Positions 7,567 through 16,572 of a DNA stretch of 64,000 nt are shown piece after piece. Made by a program: the position numbers and the translations under genes. Numbering within the stretch: the stretch's first letter is position 1; the number at the start of each line of letters is the position of its first letter. The notes beneath the pieces were generated by a model. It made no database searches and was not told where the DNA came from. It saw only the letters and a program-made list of their open reading frames with translations. Source of the stretch: Paenibacillus sp. 37 (GTDB lineage: Bacteria; Bacillota; Bacilli; Paenibacillales; Paenibacillaceae); assembly GCF_008386395.1 (NCBI RefSeq), contig NZ_CP043761.1, positions 3,410,001 through 3,474,000 of the forward strand. The letters run 5' to 3'.

Positions 7567-9534
7567 ATGCACGTAGAAGAGCATGTGAAGTTATGGAATC
7601 TAGCCACCATTAAAATATGGGATGTGCGTCACGTCGTAGTGGGCGCTGACGAATCAATCTATGCCTACCGATTTCCGGTTAGCGGTTTTATATACACCGT
7701 AAGAGGCAATGCAACGATTAAGCTGGATGACACGATGTACGTGATTGATCAGATGCAAGTCTTGCATGGAGGCAAAGGGGTATGGATGAATATCTCCCTG
7801 AACGAGGATTCATTTGAATTTTATTTGATATTTTATCGGGCTAATTTGTCGTTATCCAATACTCGTGAGAATCAAGCTCTGCTCAGGCAACATGTCCCGT
7901 TTCATCTGCAATATGCTTTCGCCCCAGGCTATCCCATGGACTTATATGATAAAGTCCAAAGAATAGAGCAACATTGGGAACGGACGGATGTGTTCTCGAA
8001 ATTTCAGGTAAAGACGTTATTTTATCAATTTATTAATGAATTAATGAGGCAGTTAAGTGCACAAGGGATTGAGACTGCCAAGCCCGATCTGGTAGCTCAA
8101 GCCGTTCGTTATCTTCAAGAGAACTACATGTTGCCCGTTATGGTCGATCCGCTCGCAGAACTTCTGGATTGCAGTGCAGGGCATCTGTCGAGAACGTTCA
8201 AGAAAGAGACAGGCAGCAGTCTGATTACCTATTTAACTCGGATACGGATGTACAAAGCCAAGGAGCTGCTGTTGCACACAGATGCATCTCTTCAGAAGAT
8301 TGCCGAGGCAATCGGCATTCCGGATGTGATCTATTTTAATCGTTTATTTAAAAAGCATGTTGGCCTTTCACCAGGTCGGTTCAAACAAAAATGTATCGCC
8401 CTGCCAACCGGTCAGAATAATGCTATCAAAGAATCAGAATTGTCCATTGTCAGTCCTATGCATCGCGGTTATGATCCTATTGATGATAATTATTATCAAT
8501 ACAAACCCAAAGGAGAATCACTTACATCTATGAGATCGAGAAAACCCGTTGCATTGCTTTTGATGCTCAGTCTTACATTATTAATATCAGCCTGTTCCCC
8601 TTCTCAGGGCAGTTCAGCAACAAGCAGTGATGGAACAAGCGGTAACAATGCTCCAACTACCGAAGTCGCGCAATCCACTGAATCAGCAGTACAGGAGCGT
8701 GTTGTTAAACATCCCTGGGGAGAAACGGTCATCAAAGGTGATCCTGAGCATATTATTTCGTTGTTCCCGGCTGCAACTGACTATTTGTTAGCACTCGGTA
8801 TTGTACCCCAGGCAGCATCCAGTAATGAGGAGGGGAGTGATCAGTTTCCTACCTACCTGTCCGATCAACTACAAGGAAAAGAAAATCTGGGCTGGCAGGT
8901 TGATCCCAACTACGAAAGCATATTGGCGGCAGAGCCAGACCTGATTATCGGTCAGGATTTCATGAGTGATGCCTATGACAGCCTCAGCAAAATTTCGCCT
9001 ACCTTGCTGGCAGAGAAGCTGCAGGACGAGCAAGGTATTATTCGTATGAAGACAAGCCTGTTACATATGGGAGATATGTTAGGGAAGACGGATCAGGCCA
9101 AACAGGTCATTGAAGAATACGAAAAGAAGGCTGCAGAAGCCCGTGAGAAAATCAAGCAATCCATCGGAGACGAGACCGTGATGTTCCTGCGTTTATCCGA
9201 CAAAGAAGTGCGTTATTACAGTAAAAGAAACTATGAGGTTCTGTACGACGATCTAGGCCTGACACCTCCTATATCCATACCTGACCCGACAGATTCAATG
9301 AAAGTAATCTCCATGGAGTCGTTACCATCGATTAATCCGGATCATATTTTCCTGTTGTCATCAGACGAGAATGAAACGACAGAATTGCAAAAAACAGCAG
9401 TGTGGAAAAGCCTGAATGCTGTTAAAAACAACAATGTCTACATCGTTGACTACGGTTTGTGGTTCCAAGGTCCGGGAGGACCCATTGGACAGAGCAAGAT
9501 TATAGAAGAAGCGGTGAGTTTCCTTACCCAATAA
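7567..9534 (+). CDS. AraC-type regulator fused in frame to an iron-siderophore-binding lipoprotein (Btr-like)
   Basis: One uninterrupted frame of 655 codons. Residues 1-165 form a cupin-like sensor region; about 175-275 are a complete AraC double HTH (CSAGHLSRTFKKETG and FNRLFKKHVGLSPGRF). At residue 322 there is an internal ATG (8530) that starts a perfect lipoprotein signal peptide (MRSRKPVALLLML, then LLISAC), and 390-650 are a periplasmic-binding-protein fold for Fe-siderophores (IISLFPAATDYLLALGI). B. subtilis Btr fuses AraC to a binding domain but has no signal peptide there. Here an internal promoter with a Fur box (8447-8498) and AAAGGAG at 8509-8515 suggest the lipoprotein is also, or only, made separately from 8530. 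The ATG at 7567 has AAGGTGA upstream; a TTG at 7546 is an alternative start. Confidence 0.85.
   Translation: MHVEEHVKLWNLATIKIWDVRHVVVGADESIYAYRFPVSGFIYTVRGNATIKLDDTMYVIDQMQVLHGGKGVWMNISLNEDSFEFYLIFYRANLSLSNTRENQALLRQHVPFHLQYAFAPGYPMDLYDKVQRIEQHWERTDVFSKFQVKTLFYQFINELMRQLSAQGIETAKPDLVAQAVRYLQENYMLPVMVDPLAELLDCSAGHLSRTFKKETGSSLITYLTRIRMYKAKELLLHTDASLQKIAEAIGIPDVIYFNRLFKKHVGLSPGRFKQKCIALPTGQNNAIKESELSIVSPMHRGYDPIDDNYYQYKPKGESLTSMRSRKPVALLLMLSLTLLISACSPSQGSSATSSDGTSGNNAPTTEVAQSTESAVQERVVKHPWGETVIKGDPEHIISLFPAATDYLLALGIVPQAASSNEEGSDQFPTYLSDQLQGKENLGWQVDPNYESILAAEPDLIIGQDFMSDAYDSLSKISPTLLAEKLQDEQGIIRMKTSLLHMGDMLGKTDQAKQVIEEYEKKAAEAREKIKQSIGDETVMFLRLSDKEVRYYSKRNYEVLYDDLGLTPPISIPDPTDSMKVISMESLPSINPDHIFLLSSDENETTELQKTAVWKSLNAVKNNNVYIVDYGLWFQGPGGPIGQSKIIEEAVSFLTQ
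8447..8498 (+). promoter_or_regulatory. Intragenic promoter with a perfect Fur box for the lipoprotein part
   Basis: Inside the coding frame, TTGTCA (8447-8452) and TATGAT (8470-8475) are 17 bases apart. Just downstream lies TGATAAT-T-ATTATCA (8484-8498), an exact 7-1-7 Fur palindrome placed over the expected start of transcription. The lipoprotein ATG is 31 bases further on at 8530. Confidence 0.72.
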
Positions 9535-9559
9535 GAAAACAAGACAGGAGGATCCCCTT

Positions 9560-10144
9560 TTGGAAACGTCTGTAATGGAAAAGATTATTCGTGAACGAAG
9601 AACCATTCGTCAGTTCAACGGCAAACCGCTGGCGAAAGAAACGATCATGCACTTGCTGGAAGCGGCCGTGTGGGCACCTGTTCATTCCCGCAAAGAGCCA
9701 TGGCGCTTCATATTATTTGTAGAGGAAGGTCGGAAGCAATTTGCTGATGCAGTGCTACATACGTTTTCCAAAGATGAGCGGGAGCGTTGGACAGAGAAGC
9801 TGCAAAAAGACTACTGTGAGTCTATCCAAGCCCATCTGCTGGTTGTAATTGAGGCTGATCCGAGACAACGGGTATGGGAAGATGCTGTGGGTGCTAGTGC
9901 TGCCCTTATTCAAAATATTCAACTCCTGGCATGGGAGCAGGAGATCGGCGTAGTGTGGAAGACGAATGAATATAATTTTGACCCTGATTTCTACGCCAAG
10001 ACAGGTGTAAAAGCAGGGGAGAGAATCATTGGCACACTTCATCTGGGGTATTTTGATACAAACAAGGTTCCAAAACCTCGTCCTCGCACACCCGTAGAAG
10101 AATTGATGACCTTTGTCTCCACGGCAATAGCAGAAGTACAGTAG
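9560..10144 (+). CDS. Nitroreductase family flavoprotein
   Basis: 194 residues with the nitroreductase FMN-binding N-terminus (IRERRTIRQFNGKPL, WAPVHSRKEPWRF) and the C-terminal segment GERIIGTLHLGYF. Members reduce nitro groups, quinones or other substrates with NAD(P)H. The TTG at 9560 is chosen because ACAGGAGG is eight bases upstream; the ATG at 9575 is too far from it. It follows the lipoprotein gene by 25 bases and is likely in the same iron-controlled transcript; a role in iron release from siderophores is possible but is only inferred from position. Confidence 0.88.
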   Translation: METSVMEKIIRERRTIRQFNGKPLAKETIMHLLEAAVWAPVHSRKEPWRFILFVEEGRKQFADAVLHTFSKDERERWTEKLQKDYCESIQAHLLVVIEADPRQRVWEDAVGASAALIQNIQLLAWEQEIGVVWKTNEYNFDPDFYAKTGVKAGERIIGTLHLGYFDTNKVPKPRPRTPVEELMTFVSTAIAEVQ

Positions 10145-10375
10145 TAAGACATTGAGGAGTTCAAACTGTTTCTGATTAATGTTATCTCACACTGCCTGCC
10201 AAATCATGAACGAAGTGAAATACAAATTCGGCGGTCAATAAATGGATGGTTGAGGCCATTTAGGTGGTGGTCAATCGTTGTAAAAGGTCGTATATTATTA
10301 CTATGTCGATTGTGGGATTGAATATGGACCACATCGCAATATGATAAACGATTTTACATAGAAGGACGGGAAAAA

Positions 10376-11509
10376 ATGGACTTTAAACCGCTTGCTTCAT
10401 TTATCGACCGCATTACATCCTGGCGTATACCGTGGGCAGAGGTGCTGGTGATGCATCGAAATGATACCGTTTTCCATTATCGTAATGGATACGCCAATCT
10501 GGAAGAGAAAACACCTATCGGTGATGGAGCGATCTTCAATCTATACTCCATGACCAAAATCATGACTTGCGTGGCAGGGCTGCAACTGGTGGAGAAAGGG
10601 GAAATGCTGTTAAGCGATCCCTTGTCTGATTATCTGCCAGAGTACGCTGAGATGACGGTGAAAAAAACGATGGCGAACGGGGAGATCCGACTGGAAAAGG
10701 CGACAAGAGCCATTACAGTACGTGATTTGTTCACCATGACTGCCGGGTTCTCGTATAACGTTGATTGTCCAAGCATCCAAGAAGCTGTAAAAAGCACCGA
10801 TGGAACATTGCCAACACGCGACTTCGCGAGAGCGCTTGCGAAAGAACCGTTGTTATTTGAACCAGGGACACACTGGAATTACAGCATGTGCCATGATGTG
10901 CTGGGAGCCTTGGTGGAAGTGGTAAGTGGCAAACGCTTTGGTACCTATCTGCGGGACGAAATCACCGGACCCCTTGGCATGAACGATACAGCATTCAATC
11001 TGAACGATGAGCAGCAGAAGCGCCTGATTCCACAGTATGCTTACAACGATGAGCTTGAAAAGGCTGTACGTATGGATGGTAATGGATTCCGAGTAGGTAC
11101 GGAGCTGGAAAGCGGTGGTGCAGGATTATTGTCAACCGTTAGCGATTATGCACGTTTTCTGAACGCGCTTACTGGGCATGGTACGAGTCCCGAAGGCGTG
11201 CGCATTCTGTCACAAGCTTCAGTGGAACTGATGCGAACGGACCACCTGAACGAGATGACTCGTGCTGATTATTCGTGGGATCATATGTATGGATACGGCT
11301 ATGGATTGGGTGTTCGCACACATATCTCCAAAGCAGGAAGCGGCTCACTGAGTCCAATTGGCGAATTTGGATGGAGCGGCGCTGCTGGCTGTATGGCTAT
11401 TATTGATCCGGATTCAGAGCTTACAGTCATGTATGCACAGCACCTGCTGAATAGTCAGGAACCATACGTTCAACGACGCTTACGTAATGTGGTTTACTCC
11501 TGTCTATAA
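10376..11509 (+). CDS. Serine hydrolase, class C beta-lactamase/esterase family
   Basis: 377 residues with the beta-lactamase fold. The catalytic SxxK is S58-M-T-K61 (LYSMTKIM); the second motif is the Tyr in HWNYSMCHD near residue 165; a glycine-rich GWSGAAGC near residue 330 replaces the KTG triad, as in EstB-type esterases. There is no signal peptide, so it is probably cytoplasmic and an esterase or peptidase rather than a resistance enzyme. The ATG has GAAGGACGGG upstream. It is monocistronic with a terminator right after. Confidence 0.9.
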   Translation: MDFKPLASFIDRITSWRIPWAEVLVMHRNDTVFHYRNGYANLEEKTPIGDGAIFNLYSMTKIMTCVAGLQLVEKGEMLLSDPLSDYLPEYAEMTVKKTMANGEIRLEKATRAITVRDLFTMTAGFSYNVDCPSIQEAVKSTDGTLPTRDFARALAKEPLLFEPGTHWNYSMCHDVLGALVEVVSGKRFGTYLRDEITGPLGMNDTAFNLNDEQQKRLIPQYAYNDELEKAVRMDGNGFRVGTELESGGAGLLSTVSDYARFLNALTGHGTSPEGVRILSQASVELMRTDHLNEMTRADYSWDHMYGYGYGLGVRTHISKAGSGSLSPIGEFGWSGAAGCMAIIDPDSELTVMYAQHLLNSQEPYVQRRLRNVVYSCL

Positions 11510-11536
11510 ATCATATCGTATTCGAAGTTACTTGAA

Positions 11537-11559
11537 GAGCCGCTAAATAGCGGCTTTTT
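11537..11559 (+). terminator. Terminator, GCCGCTA/TAGCGGC type
   Basis: GCCGCTA and TAGCGGC face each other across a two-base centre and are followed by five T. Confidence 0.85.
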
Positions 11560-11803
11560 ATGTTATATGATTCGAAATCTATTAATTAGATTGTTATTTC
11601 TTTATTGGAAAGGGTATGTTATCATTCTTAGGAAAATAGTACTAGCAGGAGGATATGCTTATTGAATATAAACCTATATTAATTACATAGTTTGATCAAA
11701 AGTACACTCTAGCAAGATCTATTAAAATGTTGAGATTATGCACGATTCAAAATTAGAAATGAGCTTTTAGATGTTTATTTTTTTATTCAAAGGAGAGTCA
11801 TCA

Positions 11804-12946
11804 ATGATACACCCTAAGCACCAATCAAAATGGGCTTCTCTGGCCCTACTAACCTTAATCGGCTATGTTCTGAGCGCATTGCTTCTGTTACCACCCAATG
11901 CTGCTGCCAAAGGAGAGCAAATCTCCGCCAAACAGCTCGAAAGTATGAGCCGGCTTTCATTTACGCTTCGTGATGCCAAACAAACGGCTTACACCGTTTA
12001 TATTTTCGCTTATGATGAACAGAAGAGAACACTGACCGAAGAAAATGGTTGGACCAACAATAAAAAAGGCGATAAGAGCTATTCAGGTACGTATCGTGCG
12101 GCCTTGCTGAAAAAAGGTGCAGCATACGGAACTGTTCAGGCAGCAAAACTGGATCTGAATACGATTATTTTGCCTCAAACCTGGAACTTTGTTGTGAAAA
12201 GCAAAGAGGCTAGTACACCAGACATGCTGATGATCACCGATTGGGGAACTTCTAATTTCAATGAGGTGAAAACGTATATTGTTCGTTCCGGGGAATTGCG
12301 CCGTGTAACATATGTCGATAATAAGGGAAAAAAAATAGACGATTCCTACTCTGCAAGCAGAGATGATGGAATCCGTACTCTTTCAGGTGCCCGAGTGCAG
12401 TTCAAAAATTACAACAACCTTCAATTTGTCTATGGAGTTGATACGTTTAAGCTGAATGTGAACAAATTGGTATTGCAGTTGGAAGATACACGTAACCTCC
12501 GTTCAGATGCTTGGCCGAACTCGGGTGTTGGCGATCGCGCTTACCTGAAAAGCCTAAAGGAAGCCGCTTTAAAGGGTGTATTGCCAGGTCGGACGGACAT
12601 CAAGATTGGCATGACGCTTCAAAATGCGCAAAAAAAGTTGGGGAAACCAAATTCTCGTTCAAACGGGGAATGGGGAGCGTACTATTTTTATTCTAAATTC
12701 GGCGTCGGATTTGATTCATACATGCACGAGCTTACCAATAAATCACGTATTGCCGTTTTTGATTTGTACAATGAAAAGCAGAATCTTTCACCACGGAATG
12801 TGAAAATATGGATGGGAAAACCTTCCTCAGAATATTACAATGAAGTCGTGGTTGGTTATGAGATGGTATACCAATTGGGTAATCACGCCATTGTATTCAC
12901 TTATGAGGAAGAAGAGGACTTGATTGATTTTACGAGTATATATTAA
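11804..12946 (+). CDS. Exported protein with C-terminal DUF4309 (YjgB-like) domain
   Basis: 380 residues. A signal peptide covers about residues 1-33 (hydrophobic LALLTLIGYVLSALLLL, then NAAAKG). The middle part is a beta-rich region I do not recognise; the last 130 residues resemble the DUF4309 domain of B. subtilis YjgB (SLKEAALKGVLPG, VFTYEEEEDLIDF). The ATG at 11804 has AAAGGAGAG; an upstream in-frame ATG has none. The function is unknown; DUF4309 proteins are secreted or cell-wall associated and stress-linked. Confidence 0.78.
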   Translation: MIHPKHQSKWASLALLTLIGYVLSALLLLPPNAAAKGEQISAKQLESMSRLSFTLRDAKQTAYTVYIFAYDEQKRTLTEENGWTNNKKGDKSYSGTYRAALLKKGAAYGTVQAAKLDLNTIILPQTWNFVVKSKEASTPDMLMITDWGTSNFNEVKTYIVRSGELRRVTYVDNKGKKIDDSYSASRDDGIRTLSGARVQFKNYNNLQFVYGVDTFKLNVNKLVLQLEDTRNLRSDAWPNSGVGDRAYLKSLKEAALKGVLPGRTDIKIGMTLQNAQKKLGKPNSRSNGEWGAYYFYSKFGVGFDSYMHELTNKSRIAVFDLYNEKQNLSPRNVKIWMGKPSSEYYNEVVVGYEMVYQLGNHAIVFTYEEEEDLIDFTSIY

Positions 12947-12991
12947 GGTATAACATCGTAAAAACAAAAAGTATATCGTATTGGTATGTAC

Positions 12992-13021
12992 AAAAAAAGC
13001 CGCTAATTAGCGGCTTTTTTT
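12992..13021. terminator. Bidirectional terminator, GCCGCTA type
   Basis: A perfect palindrome, GCCGCTAATTAGCGGC, is flanked by seven A and seven T; it lies between convergent genes and can act on both strands. Confidence 0.9.
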
Positions 13022-13048
13022 GTTATCTATGAAATTGGGACGCGTAGT

Positions 13049-14029
13049 CTATTTTATTGGAGTGTTATTAGAGGTTTGCACAGAACGTACACGATTGACT
13101 AAATAAATGCCAACGGATACAAACAGCAATGCGGCCAGATTTTTCAGTTCCAAGATCGTTTCCCCGAGGAATAACGCTGATAACAATGCGCCAAACACAG
13201 GAATTAGGAAGTTGTATACAGACACTCTTCCGACCTTGTTATACTTGAGAAGCATATTCCATAGACAAAATGCGACGGAGGACAGCAAAGCCAGGTAGAT
13301 CAAGTTACTGGTGGATTCCAGGGTGAAATGGGTGACTCGACCGCCGAGTGATAGACCTAACAGCGTAAGCACCAGTCCCCCGACGAATAAGCTGACACCT
13401 GTTATGATCAGAACATCGATGGTGGCGGTGAGACGTTTTGCGTAAAGGGCTGTAACGGAAAAAACAAGTGCCGCTATAATAACGAAGCCTTCGCCTGTGA
13501 ATGAAAAGGAAAAAGCAAGCAGATCCGTATGGAAGTTTACGATAATGACGCCAACGAATCCGAGCAAGCAGCCAACGATTTTATTTCTGCTTAATTTGTC
13601 GTTCTTATAGATGAAATGGGCCAGAACAACACTGAAAAAGGTTGTCGTTGCATTCATAATGGAGCCTTTGACACCCGTTGTATTGGCTACGCCAACGTAG
13701 AAAAACATATATTGCAAACCGGTTTGCAATATACCTAACATGATAAGGCTTGTCCACTGAGGCCGGGACAATTGAAGCTTCTCTTTTCTAACGATACGAG
13801 ACAGGAGCAATAGCAGCAAGCCCGCCAGTGTGAATCGATATCCGGCAAATACATATTTGGAAGCAATGTCTTCCGGCAGAATGTTAAATGCGATATATCC
13901 AAGTTTGATGGACGGGTACGCACTTCCCCATAACAAGCAACACAGGCTTGCGACGAGCATGACAAAAATGGGATCACTAAATTTACTCGGTTTTTGATTT
14001 TCAAGGGTATTTCTCTCTATCACTCTCAA
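13049..14029 (-). CDS. EamA/DMT superfamily transporter
   Basis: 326 residues with ten hydrophobic segments arranged as two EamA repeats (first repeat begins LLWGSAYPSIKLGY, second around SFTGEGFVIIAALVFSV). Such proteins export metabolites, often amino acids or bases. A TTG start at 14029 is supported by GAGGAGAAGA five bases upstream. It is divergent from the ribose operon and monocistronic. The substrate cannot be read from sequence. Confidence 0.9.
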   Translation of the reverse strand: MRVIERNTLENQKPSKFSDPIFVMLVASLCCLLWGSAYPSIKLGYIAFNILPEDIASKYVFAGYRFTLAGLLLLLLSRIVRKEKLQLSRPQWTSLIMLGILQTGLQYMFFYVGVANTTGVKGSIMNATTTFFSVVLAHFIYKNDKLSRNKIVGCLLGFVGVIIVNFHTDLLAFSFSFTGEGFVIIAALVFSVTALYAKRLTATIDVLIITGVSLFVGGLVLTLLGLSLGGRVTHFTLESTSNLIYLALLSSVAFCLWNMLLKYNKVGRVSVYNFLIPVFGALLSALFLGETILELKNLAALLFVSVGIYLVNRVRSVQTSNNTPIK

Positions 14030-14219
14030 TCTTCTCCTCGCATTTCATGCACATATGTATGTACGAATCTACTATCCTCACTGACCATATCACATATCGC
14101 TAATATTTGTAATGATAATTAACTCCTTAATATAGCTGAGAAGACTGAATAAGACGGAAGAAGCCAGGTTACAGATGAATTTCAATGTACTTTCATGTTT
14201 ACTTGGAGAAATTTCCAGA

Positions 14220-14235
14220 ATGAAAACGCTTGTCA
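14220..14235 (+). promoter_or_regulatory. cre box (CcpA site) of the ribose operon
   Basis: The 16-mer starting ATGAAAACGCTTGTCA matches the cre consensus WTGNAARCGYTTWNCA at 15 positions. It lies 62 bases before rbsR and overlaps a possible TTGTCA -35, fitting catabolite repression. Confidence 0.78.
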
Positions 14236-14264
14236 AATTAAAAATAATATGATAATTTAATGTC

Positions 14265-14278
14265 TGTAACCGGTTACA
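14265..14278 (+). promoter_or_regulatory. RbsR operator
   Basis: Perfect 14-bp palindrome TGTAACCGGTTACA, 18 bases before the rbsR start codon. The central CpG in a palindrome is typical of LacI-family operators, and placement just downstream of the -10 region suits repression. Confidence 0.82.
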
Positions 14279-14296
14279 CATAGAGGAGAGCAACTT

Positions 14297-15286
14297 ATGA
14301 AAACAATTAAAGACGTAGCTCAACTGGCTGGCGTATCTGTTGCCACCGTATCCAGAGTCATTAATGATAGAGGTTATGTTCATGCCGACACACGCAAGAA
14401 AGTGGAAGATGCTGTGAAGGCGCTTAATTTTTCGCCAAATGAAGTGGCCCGCTCATTATATAAACGCAAGTCCAAACTGATTGGCCTGTTGTTGCCGGAT
14501 ATTGCCAACCCTTACTTCCCGCAGTTGGCCCGCGGCGTAGAGGACCGGATGCAAGAGCAGGATTATAGACTGATATTTGGAAATAGTGATGAGGATGAAC
14601 GGAAGGAGCAGGATTACATCCAGACGTTTATCCAGAACAACGTGGTCGGTGTGATCTCTTCAACGAACTACCCTCATTCTTCAATATATGAAAACCTGAA
14701 GATTCCCGTTGTGTTTCTGGACAGAACATCACTCGATCGTCCATCCGTGTATGCGGACGGCAGGGAAGGTGGAAGACTAGCTGCAAGGGAGATAATCAAA
14801 CGCGGCAGTCGCCGGATCACAGTTATGCAGGGACCGTCACAGATCAGACCCGCTCAAGATCGCTTTGAAGGAGCGATTGAAATCATCCGTGATGCTGGGT
14901 TAGACTACCGGGTGATCCAGACGACCTCATTTTCAATTAACGAGGCAGGTGTATGGGCTGAAGAATTATTCAGGAAGTATGGGGACACAGACGGGGTCAT
15001 TGCCAGCAATGACATTGCAGCCATGGCAGTACTGCATGAGGCAGCACGAGTTGGAAGAAAAGTTCCCGATGACGTACAAGTGATCGGTTTCGATGATATT
15101 CCAATGAGCAGCCTGTTGTCGCCAGCGCTGTCGACTATCCATCAGCCAGCATACGAGATGGGAAGAGAAGCGGCGGGATTACTTATCCAGCTTGTGGAAC
15201 AAGCTGCAGTAGAGAACAAAAACATACAGTTACCCGTAAGTTTCATCGAACGGGGCACTACGAGAAAGGTGAAATCAGATGGCTAA
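14297..15286 (+). CDS. rbsR: Ribose operon repressor, LacI family
   Basis: 329 residues: N-terminal LacI HTH (MKTIKDVAQLAGVSVATVSR) with hinge helix, then a periplasmic-binding-like sensor domain (residues 60-325) with the typical DFIDDIPMSS-like strand IGFDDIPMSSLLSP. It heads the rbs operon and its reading frame overlaps rbsK by eight bases, so it is cotranscribed with its targets. It should bind the palindrome at 14265 and possibly the one inside rbsK, releasing them on ribose or a ribose phosphate. Ribosome site GAGGAG. Confidence 0.95.
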   Translation: MKTIKDVAQLAGVSVATVSRVINDRGYVHADTRKKVEDAVKALNFSPNEVARSLYKRKSKLIGLLLPDIANPYFPQLARGVEDRMQEQDYRLIFGNSDEDERKEQDYIQTFIQNNVVGVISSTNYPHSSIYENLKIPVVFLDRTSLDRPSVYADGREGGRLAAREIIKRGSRRITVMQGPSQIRPAQDRFEGAIEIIRDAGLDYRVIQTTSFSINEAGVWAEELFRKYGDTDGVIASNDIAAMAVLHEAARVGRKVPDDVQVIGFDDIPMSSLLSPALSTIHQPAYEMGREAAGLLIQLVEQAAVENKNIQLPVSFIERGTTRKVKSDG

Positions 15287-16157
15287 AATATGTGTAATAG
15301 GAAGCAGTTCAATGGATCTGGTTGTTACTTCGTCAAGACGGCCGGGGGCGGGTGAAACCGTTCTTGGCGACAGCTTCAAAACGGTTCCGGGTGGCAAAGG
15401 AGCCAATCAGGCTGTTGCCGCTGCACGACTGGGTGCCGAGGTTGCGATGATCGGCCGGGTAGGCGACGATGCTTTTGGCAAAGATATTGTAGAGAACTTT
15501 AGAGCAAATGCTGTAAATACGCAAAATGTGAAACCGGTTACACATTTAGAAAGTGGAACGGCTCATATCATTCTGGCAGAAGGTGATAATAGTATCGTAG
15601 TGGTTGAAGCGGCGAATCGTGAAGTCACTCCTGCATATGTCGATGAAGCAGCTGAAGTGATCCGCGGTGCAGATATCGTATTAATTCAGCAAGAAATTCC
15701 GGAGGAAACGGTTGTGCATGTGAGTGCATTGTGTGCAGAATTCGGAACACCCCTGCTGCTTAATCCCGCTCCGGCGAGAACATTACCGCAACAAGTGATC
15801 GACAATGCCGCATATATCACGCCGAACGAGCATGAAGCTGAGATTTTGTTTCAGGGCATGAGTCCGGCACAGGCATTACGTCAGTATCCAAACAAGTTGT
15901 TCATCACGGAGGGCAGTAAAGGTGTACGTTACTTTGATGGCACTGAGGAAATTCTAGTCCCAACTTATAAAGTTGAGGCTGTTGATACTACTGGGGCAGG
16001 GGATACGTTCAACGCCGCATTTGCAGTTGCTTTGGCTGAAGGAAAAGCGTTGCAAGAGAGTATACGCTTCGCCAATCGGGCTGCATCGTTGTCCGTCACC
16101 AAGTTCGGAGCGCAGGGCGGCATGCCGACGCGTGATGAAGTAGAGGAGAGCTTGTAA
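15279..16157 (+). CDS. rbsK: Ribokinase
   Basis: 292 residues of the PfkB family. Seen are the sugar-binding N-terminal glycine motif ([15 protein letters not shown], near residue 40) and the C-terminal ATP/anion-hole signature [13 protein letters not shown] with the catalytic Asp. It phosphorylates ribose to ribose 5-phosphate in the cytoplasm. The gene overlaps rbsR by eight bases and touches rbsD by one base (TAATG), so the three are translationally coupled. A 24-bp operator-like palindrome lies inside the gene at 15524-15547. Confidence 0.96.
   Translation: MAKICVIGSSSMDLVVTSSRRPGAGETVLGDSFKTVPGGKGANQAVAAARLGAEVAMIGRVGDDAFGKDIVENFRANAVNTQNVKPVTHLESGTAHIILAEGDNSIVVVEAANREVTPAYVDEAAEVIRGADIVLIQQEIPEETVVHVSALCAEFGTPLLLNPAPARTLPQQVIDNAAYITPNEHEAEILFQGMSPAQALRQYPNKLFITEGSKGVRYFDGTEEILVPTYKVEAVDTTGAGDTFNAAFAVALAEGKALQESIRFANRAASLSVTKFGAQGGMPTRDEVEESL
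15524..15547 (+). promoter_or_regulatory. RbsR-like palindrome inside rbsK
   Basis: AAATGTG and CACATTT arms flank AAACCGGTTA: 24 bases that form a palindrome broken only at one symmetric base pair. The core AACCGGTT is identical to that of the operator at 14265-14278, 1.26 kb upstream. It may be an auxiliary operator. Confidence 0.6.
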
Positions 16158-16558
16158 TGAAAAGAAATGGCATGTTAAATAGTCACATCTCCAAGATTCT
16201 GTCTGATCTGGGCCATACGGACTTGATTGTGATTGCGGATGCAGGTCTGCCAGTACCGGACGGGGTGCTCAAAATAGATCTGGCCCTCAAGCTGGGAACA
16301 CCAAGTTTTCGCGAAGTGGTAGAAGCGATTGCAGAAGATATGGTCATTGAGAAAGTCATTGTGGCTGAAGAGATTCGCGAAGGCAATCCCGTAGCCATGC
16401 AATTCATCAAGGAGAAATTCGGGGAAGAAGCAATCGATGCTTCCGTCAGCCACGAACAATTCAAAGCATTAACACGGCAAGTGAAAGCTGTTATCCGCAC
16501 AGGTGAAGCCACACCCTATGCCAATTGCATTTTACAATCGGGAGTCCATTTCGGTTAA
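16157..16558 (+). CDS. rbsD: D-ribose pyranase
   Basis: 133 residues. The conserved [17 protein letters not shown] segment near residue 20 carries the catalytic His and Asp of the RbsD/FucU fold, and the C-terminal [12 protein letters not shown] loop is intact. The enzyme interconverts pyranose and furanose forms of ribose for the kinase. It starts inside the stop codon of rbsK and lies 14 bases before rbsA. Confidence 0.95.
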   Translation: MKRNGMLNSHISKILSDLGHTDLIVIADAGLPVPDGVLKIDLALKLGTPSFREVVEAIAEDMVIEKVIVAEEIREGNPVAMQFIKEKFGEEAIDASVSHEQFKALTRQVKAVIRTGEATPYANCILQSGVHFG

Positions 16559-16572
16559 AAGGAGGTTGCGTA

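Noticed and set aside
8509..9534. Treating the lipoprotein as certainly a separate gene
   Set aside because: The frame has no stop codon before it and the AAAGGAG site is 14 bases from the ATG, longer than usual, so both the fusion and the separate product are kept open.
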